From positions 3,962,501 through 4,026,500 of the forward strand of contig NZ_CP115541.1 of assembly GCF_031834595.1 (NCBI RefSeq): 64,000 nucleotides of DNA. Direction: 5' to 3'. Shown piece by piece: positions 1 to 8,966 of this stretch. The notes under the pieces were generated by a model that saw nothing but the letters and a program-made list of their open reading frames with translations, did no database searches and was not told the DNA's origin. The position numbers were made by a program, and so were the translations under genes. Positions within the stretch are counted from its first letter, which is position 1. Every line of letters begins with the position of its first letter. The DNA comes from Stenotrophomonas oahuensis (GTDB lineage Bacteria > Pseudomonadota > Gammaproteobacteria > Xanthomonadales > Xanthomonadaceae).

Positions 1-2
1 AG

Positions 3-2801
3 GTGCCCCTGAAAAATGATGCGCCCAGTGCCCTGTTGGCCACCCGGTCCGGCGGCATATGGGTCGCCTTTGAAAGCTCGCATCGGTTCGGTGTGTACCG
101 CAACGGCGCACTTCGTCTAATGAAGGGACCCCCTGCCCCGGACCGGGTGGTCAGCATGGCCGAGGGCAAGGATGGTGCAGTCTGGGCCCTGACGGCCAAC
201 TACAATGCGCAGGTGGTTCGGCTGAAGGACGGCGCAAGCCGCGTATTCGACGCGCGCGATGGCCTACCCGAAAGCAATGCGTCGCACCTGCTTGTGGCCG
301 GCGACGGCACCCTGTGGGTAGCCGCCAGTGAAGGGGCTGCCTGGTTGCGGCCCGGTGAGGACCGATTCAAGGTTCTGAACGCGGGGTTGCCCACCCGGCT
401 CTCGCGGGATGCGCAAGGAGCCATATGGGCGTCGGACCGCACGGGTACCTATGCGTTGCCGGCGGACCCCGACCGCAGCACGGTGGCCGCTTTTTCCCCG
501 CGCTACCCCACGGACGAGCTGGATGTCCGCGGCATGCCGGTGTTCGACCGCAAGGGAAACCTGTGGGTGGTCACGCGCTATCAGGGCGTGCGCCGCTATC
601 AGGCGGTGAGCAGCGAGTACCCATTGCAGGCTCCCGCAGAGACCCTCACCACCCAGGAGGGTTTGTCTTCCGACATCGTGCACGCCATCTTCGAAGACCG
701 CGAAGGCAATGTCTGGATTGGCACGGAAGGCGGACTGGATCGACTGAGGGAAGCGGCCTTCGTCCGCGAGCCATCGCTGGCCTCCCCTGCCCGCTTTGGG
801 GACAAGTTGCTCGCAGCCCATGACGGAACTGTGTACATCGGACAGGCGAACACCGTCTTCCGCGTACCTGCGCACGGGGTGCCCGAACCCATCATTGAGA
901 ACATCGTCGAGCCTGAAGCTCTGTGCGAATCTGCCCAGGGAAGCGTTTGGGTTGTTCTGCGCACCGAGGTGCTTGCCTGGTCAGAGCGGGCGCCGCTGCG
1001 GCGGCTGCAGCGTCCTGATCTGGAAGCCCGCCACAACATCGCCTATGACTGCGCCTTCGACGCCAAGGGCGGGTTCTGGCTGTCGTCCGCTGGCGGTGGC
1101 GTGCATGTGCTGCGCAAAGGACAGTGGCAGAAGGTGTTCGATGCTGGCAGCCATGCCGCGACCTACCCGACGACGCTGACGTCCACCCCCAATGGCGGCA
1201 TTGCATTTCAGTCAGGCGAGCGGCTGATCCGGTATGAATCAGGTCGCATGTCAACAACACCCCTGCGCTTTGGCGGCAGCCCGCCGAAAGTGCTCACGCT
1301 GCAGACGACGGAAGGCCATCTATACGCGGCAGGTGCCTTTGGGCTGACCCGTCTGGACGATAAGGAGGGTGTCACCGCCTGGACCCCCGACATCACACCC
1401 GCCAGCCGGATCAATGGTTTGGCCCAGACGTCCGGAGGGGACATGTGGGTGACCTACCCGCGCATGCTGGCGCGGATATCCAAGGAGGAGCTGGAACAGG
1501 CGTTCGCGAAAGGGAGGCTCCAGCCTCCCGGCTTTTCGCTTGGCCGCGGCGACGGGCTGGCAAGCCGTGCCCATTCGCATTCACAGCGCGCCCTGGTCAT
1601 GGGAGGAGATGGCCGGCTATGGATTGCCACCCAGACCGGCACGCTATGGCTGGATCCTGCCGCGTTGGAAAATAGCGACGTTGCCCCGGGGGTTTCGATC
1701 ACCGCCTTGAGGGATGGGACGAACGTGCATCGAGACCCCGTCAGCGTCAAGCTCCCCGCCGCTACGTCCAAGGTCGAGATTGATTACGCGGTGCTGACCT
1801 TTTCCGACCCGCAGCGTGCCCAGGTGAAGTACCGCCTGCAGGGTTTCGATCAGGATTGGGTACATCCTGGGCAGCGGCGCCAGGCCTTCTACACCAACCT
1901 GACGCCGGGCAACTACCGCTTTGAGGTGATGGCGGCCAACAGCGATGGCGCCTGGACCCCGGCCGCCGCATCGTTGGATTTCGACATTCCGAAGACGTTC
2001 TTCCAAACCGGCTGGTTTCCGTTGCTGTGCCTTGCGGCGACGCTTCTTGTTCTGTACGCACTGCATCGCCTGCATCTGCGGCAGACGTCGAATCAGATAC
2101 GCACCCGGCTTGAAGAACGCAACGCCGAGCGGGAACGCATCGCGCGTGAACTTCATGACACGCTGCTGCAGGGTGTCATGGGCCTTGTGCTGCGCTTCCA
2201 GGCGGTGGCCAATACGATGCCCAGGGAAACGCCGGTCGCCCGAAAGCTGGATTCCGCGCTCGTGGCGGCAGACGCGGTTGTGACCGAGGCGCGAAACAGC
2301 GTCCACGATCTGCGGGGCGCGGACGAAGGTGAGGACCTGCTTACCACGCTCAAGCGCATCGCGGCTGAAACAGCGTTTTCCCCGCCGGTGTCGGTTCGCC
2401 TGCTGATTGAAGGGCGGCCTCGCCGGCTGCATCCGCTGGTGGCTGAGGAGATCGCCAAGATCGTCAAAGAAGGCCTGTTGAACATCGCGCATCACGCCCA
2501 GGCCAGCGAAGTTGAGATCGCCGTTGACTATGCGTCCCGCCATCTGGCCGTCAGGTTGCGCGACGATGGCGTCGGCATTCCCGAGGACGTGCTTGAGCAG
2601 GGCCGCAAAGCGGGCCACTTTGGGCTGGTCGGCATGCGCGAGCGCGCGGAGCGGATCGGCGGCATCCTCAACATCATCAGTGTGCGCGGAGATGGCGTCG
2701 AACTGACGCTGCTGCTTCCGGGGAAGCTCGCCTATGGCGAACGCCATGCACGCAAAGCTGGCTGGTGGAAACGAATTTTTGGGAGAGAATCCAATGACTG
2801 A
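3..2801 (+). CDS. Hybrid-propeller sensor histidine kinase (5' end outside window)
   Basis: Membrane sensor kinase of the family with periplasmic two-component-regulator propeller repeats. The visible 932 residues hold repeated blade motifs of the type G-LSS-VHAIFEDREGNVWIGT, a Y_Y_Y domain (about residues 590-660), one membrane helix (about 670-692), then a HisKA_3 dimerisation domain with RELHDTLLQG and a HATPase_c domain with DDGVGIP and GHFGLVGMRERA. The phospho-acceptor His is encoded at 2154-2156. There is no signal peptide and the first blades are missing, so the GTG at position 3 is probably internal and the gene begins before the window. Its stop overlaps the start of the response regulator by 8 bp, so the two form one operon. 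The ligand is unknown. Confidence 0.9.
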   Translation: MPLKNDAPSALLATRSGGIWVAFESSHRFGVYRNGALRLMKGPPAPDRVVSMAEGKDGAVWALTANYNAQVVRLKDGASRVFDARDGLPESNASHLLVAGDGTLWVAASEGAAWLRPGEDRFKVLNAGLPTRLSRDAQGAIWASDRTGTYALPADPDRSTVAAFSPRYPTDELDVRGMPVFDRKGNLWVVTRYQGVRRYQAVSSEYPLQAPAETLTTQEGLSSDIVHAIFEDREGNVWIGTEGGLDRLREAAFVREPSLASPARFGDKLLAAHDGTVYIGQANTVFRVPAHGVPEPIIENIVEPEALCESAQGSVWVVLRTEVLAWSERAPLRRLQRPDLEARHNIAYDCAFDAKGGFWLSSAGGGVHVLRKGQWQKVFDAGSHAATYPTTLTSTPNGGIAFQSGERLIRYESGRMSTTPLRFGGSPPKVLTLQTTEGHLYAAGAFGLTRLDDKEGVTAWTPDITPASRINGLAQTSGGDMWVTYPRMLARISKEELEQAFAKGRLQPPGFSLGRGDGLASRAHSHSQRALVMGGDGRLWIATQTGTLWLDPAALENSDVAPGVSITALRDGTNVHRDPVSVKLPAATSKVEIDYAVLTFSDPQRAQVKYRLQGFDQDWVHPGQRRQAFYTNLTPGNYRFEVMAANSDGAWTPAAASLDFDIPKTFFQTGWFPLLCLAATLLVLYALHRLHLRQTSNQIRTRLEERNAERERIARELHDTLLQGVMGLVLRFQAVANTMPRETPVARKLDSALVAADAVVTEARNSVHDLRGADEGEDLLTTLKRIAAETAFSPPVSVRLLIEGRPRRLHPLVAEEIAKIVKEGLLNIAHHAQASEVEIAVDYASRHLAVRLRDDGVGIPEDVLEQGRKAGHFGLVGMRERAERIGGILNIISVRGDGVELTLLLPGKLAYGERHARKAGWWKRIFGRESND

Positions 2802-3420
2802 AAACAACGTACGCGTGCTGGTGGTGGATGACCACCCGGTACTGCGAGCTGGCGTGTGTGCCCTGTTTGAGGATCGCACCGATATCACGATTGTCGGTGA
2901 GGCTGACAACGGCCAAGACGCCCTTGTCCAGTTCCGGCTACTGAAGCCGGATGTGGTGCTGATGGATCTTCAGATGCCGGGCAGCAACGGGCTGGAAGGC
3001 ATAACCGCCATCCGCGCGGAGTTTCCTGATGCGCGCATCATCGTGTTGACGACCTATCAGGGCGATGCTTCCGCCGTGGCCGCGCTCAAGGCCGGCGCGA
3101 TGGGCTACCTGCTCAAGAGCGGCCTGCGGACGGAACTGGCAGATGCGGTACTGAACGTGTCCCGAGGCAAGCGCCATGTGCACAGAGAGGTCGCCGATGA
3201 GATCGCGCTGCATGTGGGTGATGGCATGCTTACCGATCGGGAGGTCGCCATTCTGAGGCTGGTGGCCAATGGAAAAGCCAACAAGCAGATCGGGTCTGAG
3301 TTGAATCTGACCGAGGCAACCGTCAAGGGACATCTGAAGAGCATCTTTGCCAAGCTGGGCGTGGCCGACCGCACCCATGCCGTCACGATAGCGGCACGGC
3401 GCGGCATCATCGACCTGTGA
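2794..3420 (+). CDS. NarL/FixJ-type response regulator
   Basis: Cytoplasmic DNA-binding partner of the upstream kinase, 208 residues. The receiver domain has the acidic pair D12-D13, phospho-acceptor D58 in VVLMDLQMPG, and the conserved Lys in YLLKSG. A C-terminal LuxR helix-turn-helix follows (LTDREVAILRLVANGKANKQI, then LTEATVKGHLKSIFAKLGV). The start is the ATG at 2794, which sits behind GGGAGAG and overlaps the kinase stop. A start further upstream would add residues that are part of the kinase reading region. Targets cannot be read from the sequence. Confidence 0.93.
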   Translation: MTENNVRVLVVDDHPVLRAGVCALFEDRTDITIVGEADNGQDALVQFRLLKPDVVLMDLQMPGSNGLEGITAIRAEFPDARIIVLTTYQGDASAVAALKAGAMGYLLKSGLRTELADAVLNVSRGKRHVHREVADEIALHVGDGMLTDREVAILRLVANGKANKQIGSELNLTEATVKGHLKSIFAKLGVADRTHAVTIAARRGIIDL

Positions 3421-3426
3421 CCGGCG

Positions 3427-3870
3427 TCAACTGGAACGGCGTATGGCATCCAGTGCATGGCGGCCGGGCCCGGTCGCGAGCAGTAGCAGGCTTCCGCCGG
3501 CGATGGACAGGTTCTTGTAGAAGTTGACGGTATCGGCGTACTGCTGTGCACCTTCGGTCGCCCAGTATGGGTGGCCGATCAGGGCGGCCACCAACGCGTA
3601 GATCGCAAGCAGGCATGCGACCGGCCGGGTCCACAGACCCACCACGAGTGCTGCGCCTGCGCCGAGCTCGATCACGGCGGCTGCCATGGCGGCCAGCTCG
3701 CTGGCCGGGACGCCGAGCTGATCCATATAGGCAGTTGTGCCCGATATGTCCATCAGCTTGTTCCAGCCGAACAGCAGGAACAAGGCGGCCAGCAGCAGAC
3801 GTGCGAGCAGAATCACGGCATCTTCCGCCTTGCCGAGACCGCGATTGGGCGCAATCCATTCGGTATTCAT
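3427..3870 (-). CDS. DoxX-family membrane protein
   Basis: Small integral membrane protein of 147 residues with four predicted helices. The first (ILLARLLLAALFLLFGWNKL) carries the typical DoxX N-terminal pattern, and GLWTRPVACLLAIYALVAALIGHPYW is characteristic of the family. The ATG at 3870 lies one base after the stop of the cupin gene, so the two are translationally coupled in an AraC-cupin-DoxX operon. The biochemical role of most DoxX proteins is unsettled, and none is assigned here. It ends 6 bp from the convergent response-regulator stop. Confidence 0.85.
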   Translation of the reverse strand: MNTEWIAPNRGLGKAEDAVILLARLLLAALFLLFGWNKLMDISGTTAYMDQLGVPASELAAMAAAVIELGAGAALVVGLWTRPVACLLAIYALVAALIGHPYWATEGAQQYADTVNFYKNLSIAGGSLLLLATGPGRHALDAIRRSS

Positions 3871-3871
3871 G

Positions 3872-4315
3872 TCAGTGTCCGTGTTGGATGGGGGTGGTGA
3901 GTACGGTGTCTGTCTTGTCCACGACGAAGACCGCCAGCAGGCTGGCCGGCTCGGTCTTGCTTGCATTGGCACTGACGTCGTGGCGATCGCCGGGTAGCTC
4001 GGTAAAGTTCTGACCCTTGGTGAAGGTGCGCAGCGGCCCGCCGTTGAGTTGATTCAGAACCGCGCCCTCCAGGACGGTGGCGTAGATCAATGCGGACTTG
4101 GCATGGTAATGCGGCGCATTGACCCCGCCCGGCTCGTACTCCACCAGGATGCCGCGCACGACCTTGTCTGGCAGGCCGGGCACTTCGTGCTCGTAGACCT
4201 GGGTGACTTTGGTTCCTTTGTATTCCTGCGCTGCTGCAGATGCGCAGAGGAACGCAGATAGGATCCCCGCAAACGCAAGGTTCAAACGAGTGACGACAGC
4301 TCGCTTTCTATTCAT
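3872..4315 (-). CDS. Secreted cupin-domain protein
   Basis: 147 residues: an N-terminal signal peptide (LNLAFAGILSAFLCASAAAQ) followed by a single cupin barrel with a metal-site-like NAPHYHAKSALIYATVLEGAV and GDRHDVSAN. Likely a periplasmic small-barrel protein; substrate unknown. The start at 4315 is one base beyond the stop of the AraC gene and its own stop is one base before the DoxX start, which is a compact operon layout. It resembles secreted cupins found beside AraC regulators in Xanthomonadaceae and Pseudomonas. Confidence 0.8.
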   Translation of the reverse strand: MNRKRAVVTRLNLAFAGILSAFLCASAAAQEYKGTKVTQVYEHEVPGLPDKVVRGILVEYEPGGVNAPHYHAKSALIYATVLEGAVLNQLNGGPLRTFTKGQNFTELPGDRHDVSANASKTEPASLLAVFVVDKTDTVLTTPIQHGH

Positions 4316-4316
4316 C

Positions 4317-4769
4317 TTAGTATCCTGAAGGGTGGGCGCAGGCGGACGCTGTGCCGCAGGGGGAAACGCGCGACAGCCTGAGCGCGTATCGGCGCGGCGT
4401 CGTACCAGAGATGCGTCGGAATACCTTGTTGAAGTGGGCCTGGTCGCAGAACCCCAGTTCGGTAGCGAGACCCGCGAGTGGGACCGCCGGATCCCGCTCC
4501 AATGCGGAACGGGCGGCTTCAATGCGCCGACGCGCTATGTACTCCACGAAGGTCATGCCCATCGACATCGTAAAGCAGCGTGAGAAGTGGTATCGACTTA
4601 CGCACGCGGCGTTGGCCACATCGTCCAGGCGTAGTGGAACAAAGAGGTGGTCGTCGATGTAGTGCTGCGCTCGAGCAAGCGCACCGGTCCTCAGCCCTGG
4701 GGCGGTGCGGATTGCCATGGAGGGTGCCGCTGCAGGCGTGCGGTGGCTGTGTTCCAAAGTGCTGGACAT
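4317..4769 (-). CDS. Short AraC-family transcription regulator
   Basis: 150 residues consisting almost only of the double helix-turn-helix domain: helix one in LRLDDVANAACVSRYHFSRCF and helix two in PLAGLATELGFCDQAHFNKVFRRISGTTPRRYA, which fit the AraC/XylS signature. No ligand-binding N-terminal domain is visible beyond about 30 residues, so it may act without an effector, like SoxS or MarA types (inference). It is first in a three-gene operon with the cupin and DoxX genes and may regulate its own operon. The 156 bp upstream of it hold no further gene. Confidence 0.87.
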   Translation of the reverse strand: MSSTLEHSHRTPAAAPSMAIRTAPGLRTGALARAQHYIDDHLFVPLRLDDVANAACVSRYHFSRCFTMSMGMTFVEYIARRRIEAARSALERDPAVPLAGLATELGFCDQAHFNKVFRRISGTTPRRYALRLSRVSPCGTASACAHPSGY

Positions 4770-4925
4770 GGGTCATTCCCAGGCGTTGGACAAGGGTCAA
4801 GATGGACTGCCTGATCAGAATGGTCGTGCCGCACCGATTGCGAATCCCCCAATGGCGCTACTGCAGGCGTCTCGTTCGGAGGGTTGGCGACCCCGCCATT
4901 TGGGCGGCGGCGCCAGACACCGAGC

Positions 4926-5541
4926 TTACTTGCCGGGGATGTCAACGCCCTCCCAGCGAGCGCTCAGCTCCCAGACCATAGGCCTGCATGCGGTCGTAGG
5001 GGCGCTGGTGGTAGTCAATGTCATCGAAATCAATGTCACTCAGCATGTGGCCGCGAGACGAGAGCACCACCACACGGGCACCGCGCGCGGCGACCAGCGC
5101 GGGCCAGAGCCGGCAGACAAGGCGGAAGTGGCCAAGATGGTTGGTTGCAAACTGTCCTTCGTGCCCCTGTACGTCACGGAACAGCGGTGGTGCCATGATG
5201 CCTGCGCTGAGCACCAGCAGATGAAAGGGTTCGCGCCGCGCAAGGATGGCGGCGGCGAACGCATCAATGGAAGCGCTGTCCAGCAGATCGAGCGGCATTA
5301 CCTCTGCCGACGGCACCTCAGCGAGCACATTGGCAGCAGCGCGCTCATTGCGGGCAGGGACAATCACATGTGCACCCCTTGATGCGAGAACACGTGTGGT
5401 CTCCAGTCCCAATCCGGAGGCACCACCCGTGATGATGGCAAGGGTGCCAGAACAGTCGATACCTTCGGCGACTTCCTCGGCGCGACTTGCAGCACCGAAA
5501 CGTGTGCCCAAGGGGTGTTGTTGTGTGCTGTGGTTGCTCAT
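4926..5541 (-). pseudogene. SDR oxidoreductase with an out-of-frame internal deletion
   Basis: The N-terminal two thirds is a normal NAD(P)-binding short-chain dehydrogenase: TGGASGLGLETTR cofactor loop, LVLSAGIMA, FATNHLGHF, VVLSSRGH. The start at ATG 5541 follows GGAG. At the catalytic Tyr (YDRMQAYG, Tyr about 188) the family normally continues with SKTAN and about 110 further residues. Here the frame runs out after 11 codons at 4942. In the +1 frame immediately after AYG the sequence reads WELSARWEGVDIPGK then TAA at 4926-4928, which matches the usual SDR C-terminus. About 100 codons including the catalytic Lys have been lost and the tail is out of frame, so activity is very unlikely. It is divergent from the AraC gene at 5601. 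Confidence 0.8.
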
Positions 5542-5600
5542 GGGAGGCTCCTCGTTGAAGCACACAGGATGTCAATGAGCGCGCCTTAGCCCAGGCAGCG

Positions 5601-6449
5601 GTGTCCACCGGATTGGATGCGCGCGGGGCCTGGGCCTTGAGCGTGTCACCTGCACAGGTGCTGAAGTGCAATGTGTCACGAACCGGGCAATGCTGCCTGG
5701 ATGCGGGCGGCACGCAGTGGCTGCTTGAGGCGGGCGATTGCTTCCTTGTTGCGCCCGGTCAGGTGTTTGTTCTGGTCTCGGATCTGTCACTGCCGACGAT
5801 TCCAGCCGAGCAGGTGTTCGCCGGTTCTGGCGCTTCCCCGTTTGCCAGACTCGATGGTGGTGCGGGCGCTGACTTCCGAAGCCTGGGCGGGCGAATGGAG
5901 CTTCCCGCTGCCGCCGAATTGTTGATCTCGGCACTGCCGTTCGTCGCGGTTCTGCGATCGGACAGCCAGGCGGCCCAGCGCATCCGCTGGCTGTTGGATC
6001 GGCTCGAAGAGGAATCCAACCAGGTATCACCCGGTCGCGCAGCGGTGTCATCGGCGCTCATGCAATTGGTGTTCATCGAACTCTTTCGCGGGCTTCCCGA
6101 TGTCCAGACAAGAGGCTGGTTGGCGGCGTTGGCCGATCCCCGCCTGGGGCCCGCCTTGCAGGCCATCCATCGTGAGCCAGGCAGATCGTGGAAAGTGACC
6201 GATCTGGCGGACGTCGCCAGCTTGTCCCGATCACGCTTCGCACGCCGGTTTCATGATGTGGTCGGGCGCTCGCCCATGGACTATGTGCTGCACTGGCGCA
6301 TGGCGCTTGCAACGCGTCGGCTTGCCGAGCCCGGCAGTACCGTCGCCGAAGTAGCGGAAGAATTGGGATACAGCTCTGAAAGCGCATTTGGTGCAGCGTA
6401 CCGGCGCGCTACAGGCCATTCGCCACGCGGCCAGCGCATTTCGCGCTGA
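5601..6449 (+). CDS. AraC-family regulator with cupin-like sensor domain
   Basis: 282 residues. The N-terminal half fits the cupin_6/AraC-binding domain (ARGAWALSVSPAQVLKCNV, then LEAGDCFLVAPGQVFVL). The C-terminal half is a complete AraC double helix-turn-helix (WKVTDLADVASLSRSRFARRFHDVVGRSPMDYV and STVAEVAEELGYSSESAFGAAYRRATGHSPR). The start is GTG 5601; the frame is open upstream only to a TGA at 5556 and has no ATG, so the protein lacks the roughly 15-20 residues that precede this domain in typical relatives. Divergently placed next to the SDR pseudogene, which is the sort of target these regulators usually control. Confidence 0.85.
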   Translation: MSTGLDARGAWALSVSPAQVLKCNVSRTGQCCLDAGGTQWLLEAGDCFLVAPGQVFVLVSDLSLPTIPAEQVFAGSGASPFARLDGGAGADFRSLGGRMELPAAAELLISALPFVAVLRSDSQAAQRIRWLLDRLEEESNQVSPGRAAVSSALMQLVFIELFRGLPDVQTRGWLAALADPRLGPALQAIHREPGRSWKVTDLADVASLSRSRFARRFHDVVGRSPMDYVLHWRMALATRRLAEPGSTVAEVAEELGYSSESAFGAAYRRATGHSPRGQRISR

Positions 6450-6527
6450 CGGTCGCGCAAACAATTTCTATTTCCGCTGCATCTGCCGGCGGATAGTCGC
6501 CCTGTCACCACGAACAGGGCCTATGCC

Positions 6528-7520
6528 ATGAGCGATGTAAATGATCCGGAACTCGCCAATCCTGGGCGCCGCGACGTGATGGCGCTCGGTGCTGGCATTG
6601 CGACCTTGATGATGGTCGGCGCGCTGCCGTTCTTCTCTGCTGCCTCCCCCGGCGCTCCCTCCCCCACGATTGGAGACGATGTCATGTCAAGTGTCACCAC
6701 GAAAGACGGTGTGGAAATCTTCTACAAGGACTGGGGCCCGCGCTCCGGCCAGCCCATCGTGTTCCATCACGGCTGGCCGCTGAGCAGCGACGAGTGGGAC
6801 ACCCAGATGCTGTTCTTCATCAGTCACGGCTATCGGGCCATCGCCCATGACCGCCGCGGGCATGGGCGGTCTTCGCAGGTGAATGAGGGCCATGACATGG
6901 ACCATTACGCCGACGATACGCTGGCGGTGGTGGAACACCTGGATCTGCGCAATGCGGTTCACGTCGGGCATTCCACAGGCGGGGGCGAGGCGCTTCACTA
7001 TGTCGCGCGGCATGGCCAGAAGCAGGGGCGCGTCGCGAAGCTGGTGCTTATCGGCGCGGTTCCGCCTACCATGCTAAAAAGCGCCGCCTATCCCGGCGGT
7101 CTACCCATGGAAGTATTCGATGGGTTCCGCAGTGCCTTGGCCGCCAACCGTGCACAGTATTACGTTGATCTTCCTGCTGGGCCCTTCTACGGCTTCAACC
7201 GCCCGGGCTCAAAGACCATTCCCGGCGTGGTGCAGAACTGGTGGCGCCAAGGCATGGCCGGCGGGGCCAAGGCGCATTACGACGGAATCAAGGCATTCTC
7301 GGAAACGGACTTCACTGAAGACCTGAAATCCGTGACCGTGCCGGCCTTCGTCATGCACGGCGACGACGACCAGGTTGTCCCGATCGGCAACTCGGCACCG
7401 CTGTCGGCCAAGCTCCTGAAGAACGCGAAGCTGAAGATCTACCCGGGCTATCCGCATGGGATGTGCATGACCCATGCGGACGTCGTCAATGCGGATCTGC
7501 TCGCGTTCATCAAGAGCTGA
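6528..7520 (+). CDS. Alpha/beta hydrolase, non-haem haloperoxidase/arylesterase type, with Tat-like leader
   Basis: 330 residues. From residue 53 the sequence is a standard haloperoxidase-type alpha/beta hydrolase: oxyanion HHGWPLS, nucleophile elbow GHSTGG (Ser), acid in HGDDDQVVP (Asp), and catalytic His in [10 protein letters not shown]. Residues 1-52 carry [26 protein letters not shown], a twin-arginine-like leader. An internal ATG at residue 53 (MSSVTTKDG) is preceded by GGAGA at good spacing, so a cytoplasmic form is also possible. Such enzymes act as esterases or perhydrolases; the natural substrate is unknown. Confidence 0.85.
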   Translation: MSDVNDPELANPGRRDVMALGAGIATLMMVGALPFFSAASPGAPSPTIGDDVMSSVTTKDGVEIFYKDWGPRSGQPIVFHHGWPLSSDEWDTQMLFFISHGYRAIAHDRRGHGRSSQVNEGHDMDHYADDTLAVVEHLDLRNAVHVGHSTGGGEALHYVARHGQKQGRVAKLVLIGAVPPTMLKSAAYPGGLPMEVFDGFRSALAANRAQYYVDLPAGPFYGFNRPGSKTIPGVVQNWWRQGMAGGAKAHYDGIKAFSETDFTEDLKSVTVPAFVMHGDDDQVVPIGNSAPLSAKLLKNAKLKIYPGYPHGMCMTHADVVNADLLAFIKS

Positions 7521-7533
7521 GCTGGAGCAGGCG

Positions 7534-8919
7534 CTACTTTGCTGCTGGAATCTTGATCGCCTTGACGTTGACGAACTCCTTCAATCCCTCCGGCCCGTGC
7601 TCGCGCCCGTAGCCGGAGGCCTTCACGCCACCGAAGGGCATGCTCGGGGACGCGACGTCGAAGCTGTTGATGCAGACCATGCCGGTGTCAAAGTACTTGG
7701 TCGCCAGTTCGCGGGCACGCTTCACATCGCGACTGAAGATGCCTCCGCCCAATCCGTAGCGGCTGTCATTGGCGATACGCATGGCGTCTTCATCGTCCTT
7801 GGCGCGGATGATGGCAGCGGCCGGCCCGAACAGCTCAACCGCGTAGGCGACCTGGCCCGGGGCCACATCCGCCAGTACCGTGGCCGGGTAGAACCAGCCG
7901 GTGCGATCCGGCACTTCGCCACCGACCAGCAGGCGTGCATCCTGCGAGACGCTCTTGCTGACCTGCTCGTGCAACTTGTCTCGCTGCGCTTCAGAGACCA
8001 TGGGTCCGAGTTGGGTGTCTTCGGCGTTCGGGTCGCCGATCTTGATGGCTTCGAATTTCTTCGCGTAGGCGGCGACGAACGCGTCGTAGTTCTTCCCGGT
8101 AACGATGAAGCGCTTGGCGTTGACGCATGTCTGGCCGTTGTTGAACAGGCGGCCCTTGACGCAGGTGTCCACGGCCAACTCCAGGTCTGCATCGTCGAGC
8201 ACCAGGTAAGCGTCATTGGAGCCCAGTTCCAACACGGTTTTCTTCAGCGCCTCTGCTGCCTTGGTGGCCACGGTGCGCCCTGCGGCCTCGCTGCCGGTGA
8301 GGGTGACGGCACGCACAAGGTTGTTCTCCACGATGGCGTTGGACTGGTCGTGGCTGATCAGCAGCACCCCGAACAGGCCCTTGGGGAGCCCGGCACTTTC
8401 ATAGATGTCACGCAGCAGCAGGCCGCTGCCAGTGCAGCTTTCGGCATGCTTGAGCAGTACGCCATTACCGGCCATCAGGCTGGCAATCGAGTAACGGATG
8501 GCCTGATAGGCGGGGAAGTTCCATGGCTGGATGCCGTAGACCACGCCAATGGGGGAATGAGTGACGATGCCGCTGGCACCTTCCACCTTTCGTTCTTCAT
8601 CAGCCAGCACCGTTGGTCCCTGCTGGGCGGTGTAGTCGCAGATGGCGGCACACAGGTCGATCTCGGTGCGGCTGTCCTTGATCAGTTTGCCAACCTCGTT
8701 GGTCATGAGCTGGGCGAACTCTTCCTTGCGGTCACGCAGCGCCTTGGCGATCGCGGCGACAACCTTGGCGCGCTCATCCAGGCTGCGCAGGCGCCACTGC
8801 AGGTAGGCTTCGTGACTGGCCTTGACCACGGCAGTGGCTTCTTCATCAGACATGTAGTCATACGTGGCCAGCACCTCCTCTGTCAGCGGGTTGATGGTGG
8901 TGAGCTGCTTCTTTGACAT
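7534..8919 (-). CDS. NAD(P)-dependent aldehyde dehydrogenase, succinate-semialdehyde dehydrogenase type
   Basis: 461 residues spanning the whole ALDH fold. IQPWNFPAYQAIR is the cofactor-loop motif, LTGSEAAGRTV the NAD-binding turn, LELGSNDAYLVL holds the general base Glu, and NNGQTCVNAKR holds the catalytic Cys. The C-terminus has PFGGVKASGYGREHGPEGLKEFVN. The length and motifs resemble the Sad/YneI group of succinate-semialdehyde dehydrogenases, but the substrate is inferred. The ATG at 8919 follows AAGGA and is preferred over the TTG two codons earlier. It is convergent with the hydrolase and ends 13 bp from it. Confidence 0.9.
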   Translation of the reverse strand: MSKKQLTTINPLTEEVLATYDYMSDEEATAVVKASHEAYLQWRLRSLDERAKVVAAIAKALRDRKEEFAQLMTNEVGKLIKDSRTEIDLCAAICDYTAQQGPTVLADEERKVEGASGIVTHSPIGVVYGIQPWNFPAYQAIRYSIASLMAGNGVLLKHAESCTGSGLLLRDIYESAGLPKGLFGVLLISHDQSNAIVENNLVRAVTLTGSEAAGRTVATKAAEALKKTVLELGSNDAYLVLDDADLELAVDTCVKGRLFNNGQTCVNAKRFIVTGKNYDAFVAAYAKKFEAIKIGDPNAEDTQLGPMVSEAQRDKLHEQVSKSVSQDARLLVGGEVPDRTGWFYPATVLADVAPGQVAYAVELFGPAAAIIRAKDDEDAMRIANDSRYGLGGGIFSRDVKRARELATKYFDTGMVCINSFDVASPSMPFGGVKASGYGREHGPEGLKEFVNVKAIKIPAAK

Positions 8920-8966
8920 GAACAAAATCCTTCGCTTTGGGGGGAGAGGTAGGAGCGCGGCAGGCG

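Noticed and set aside
3..5. GTG at position 3 as the true kinase start
   Set aside because: The family has a leader and more propeller blades upstream; the window edge simply cuts the gene.
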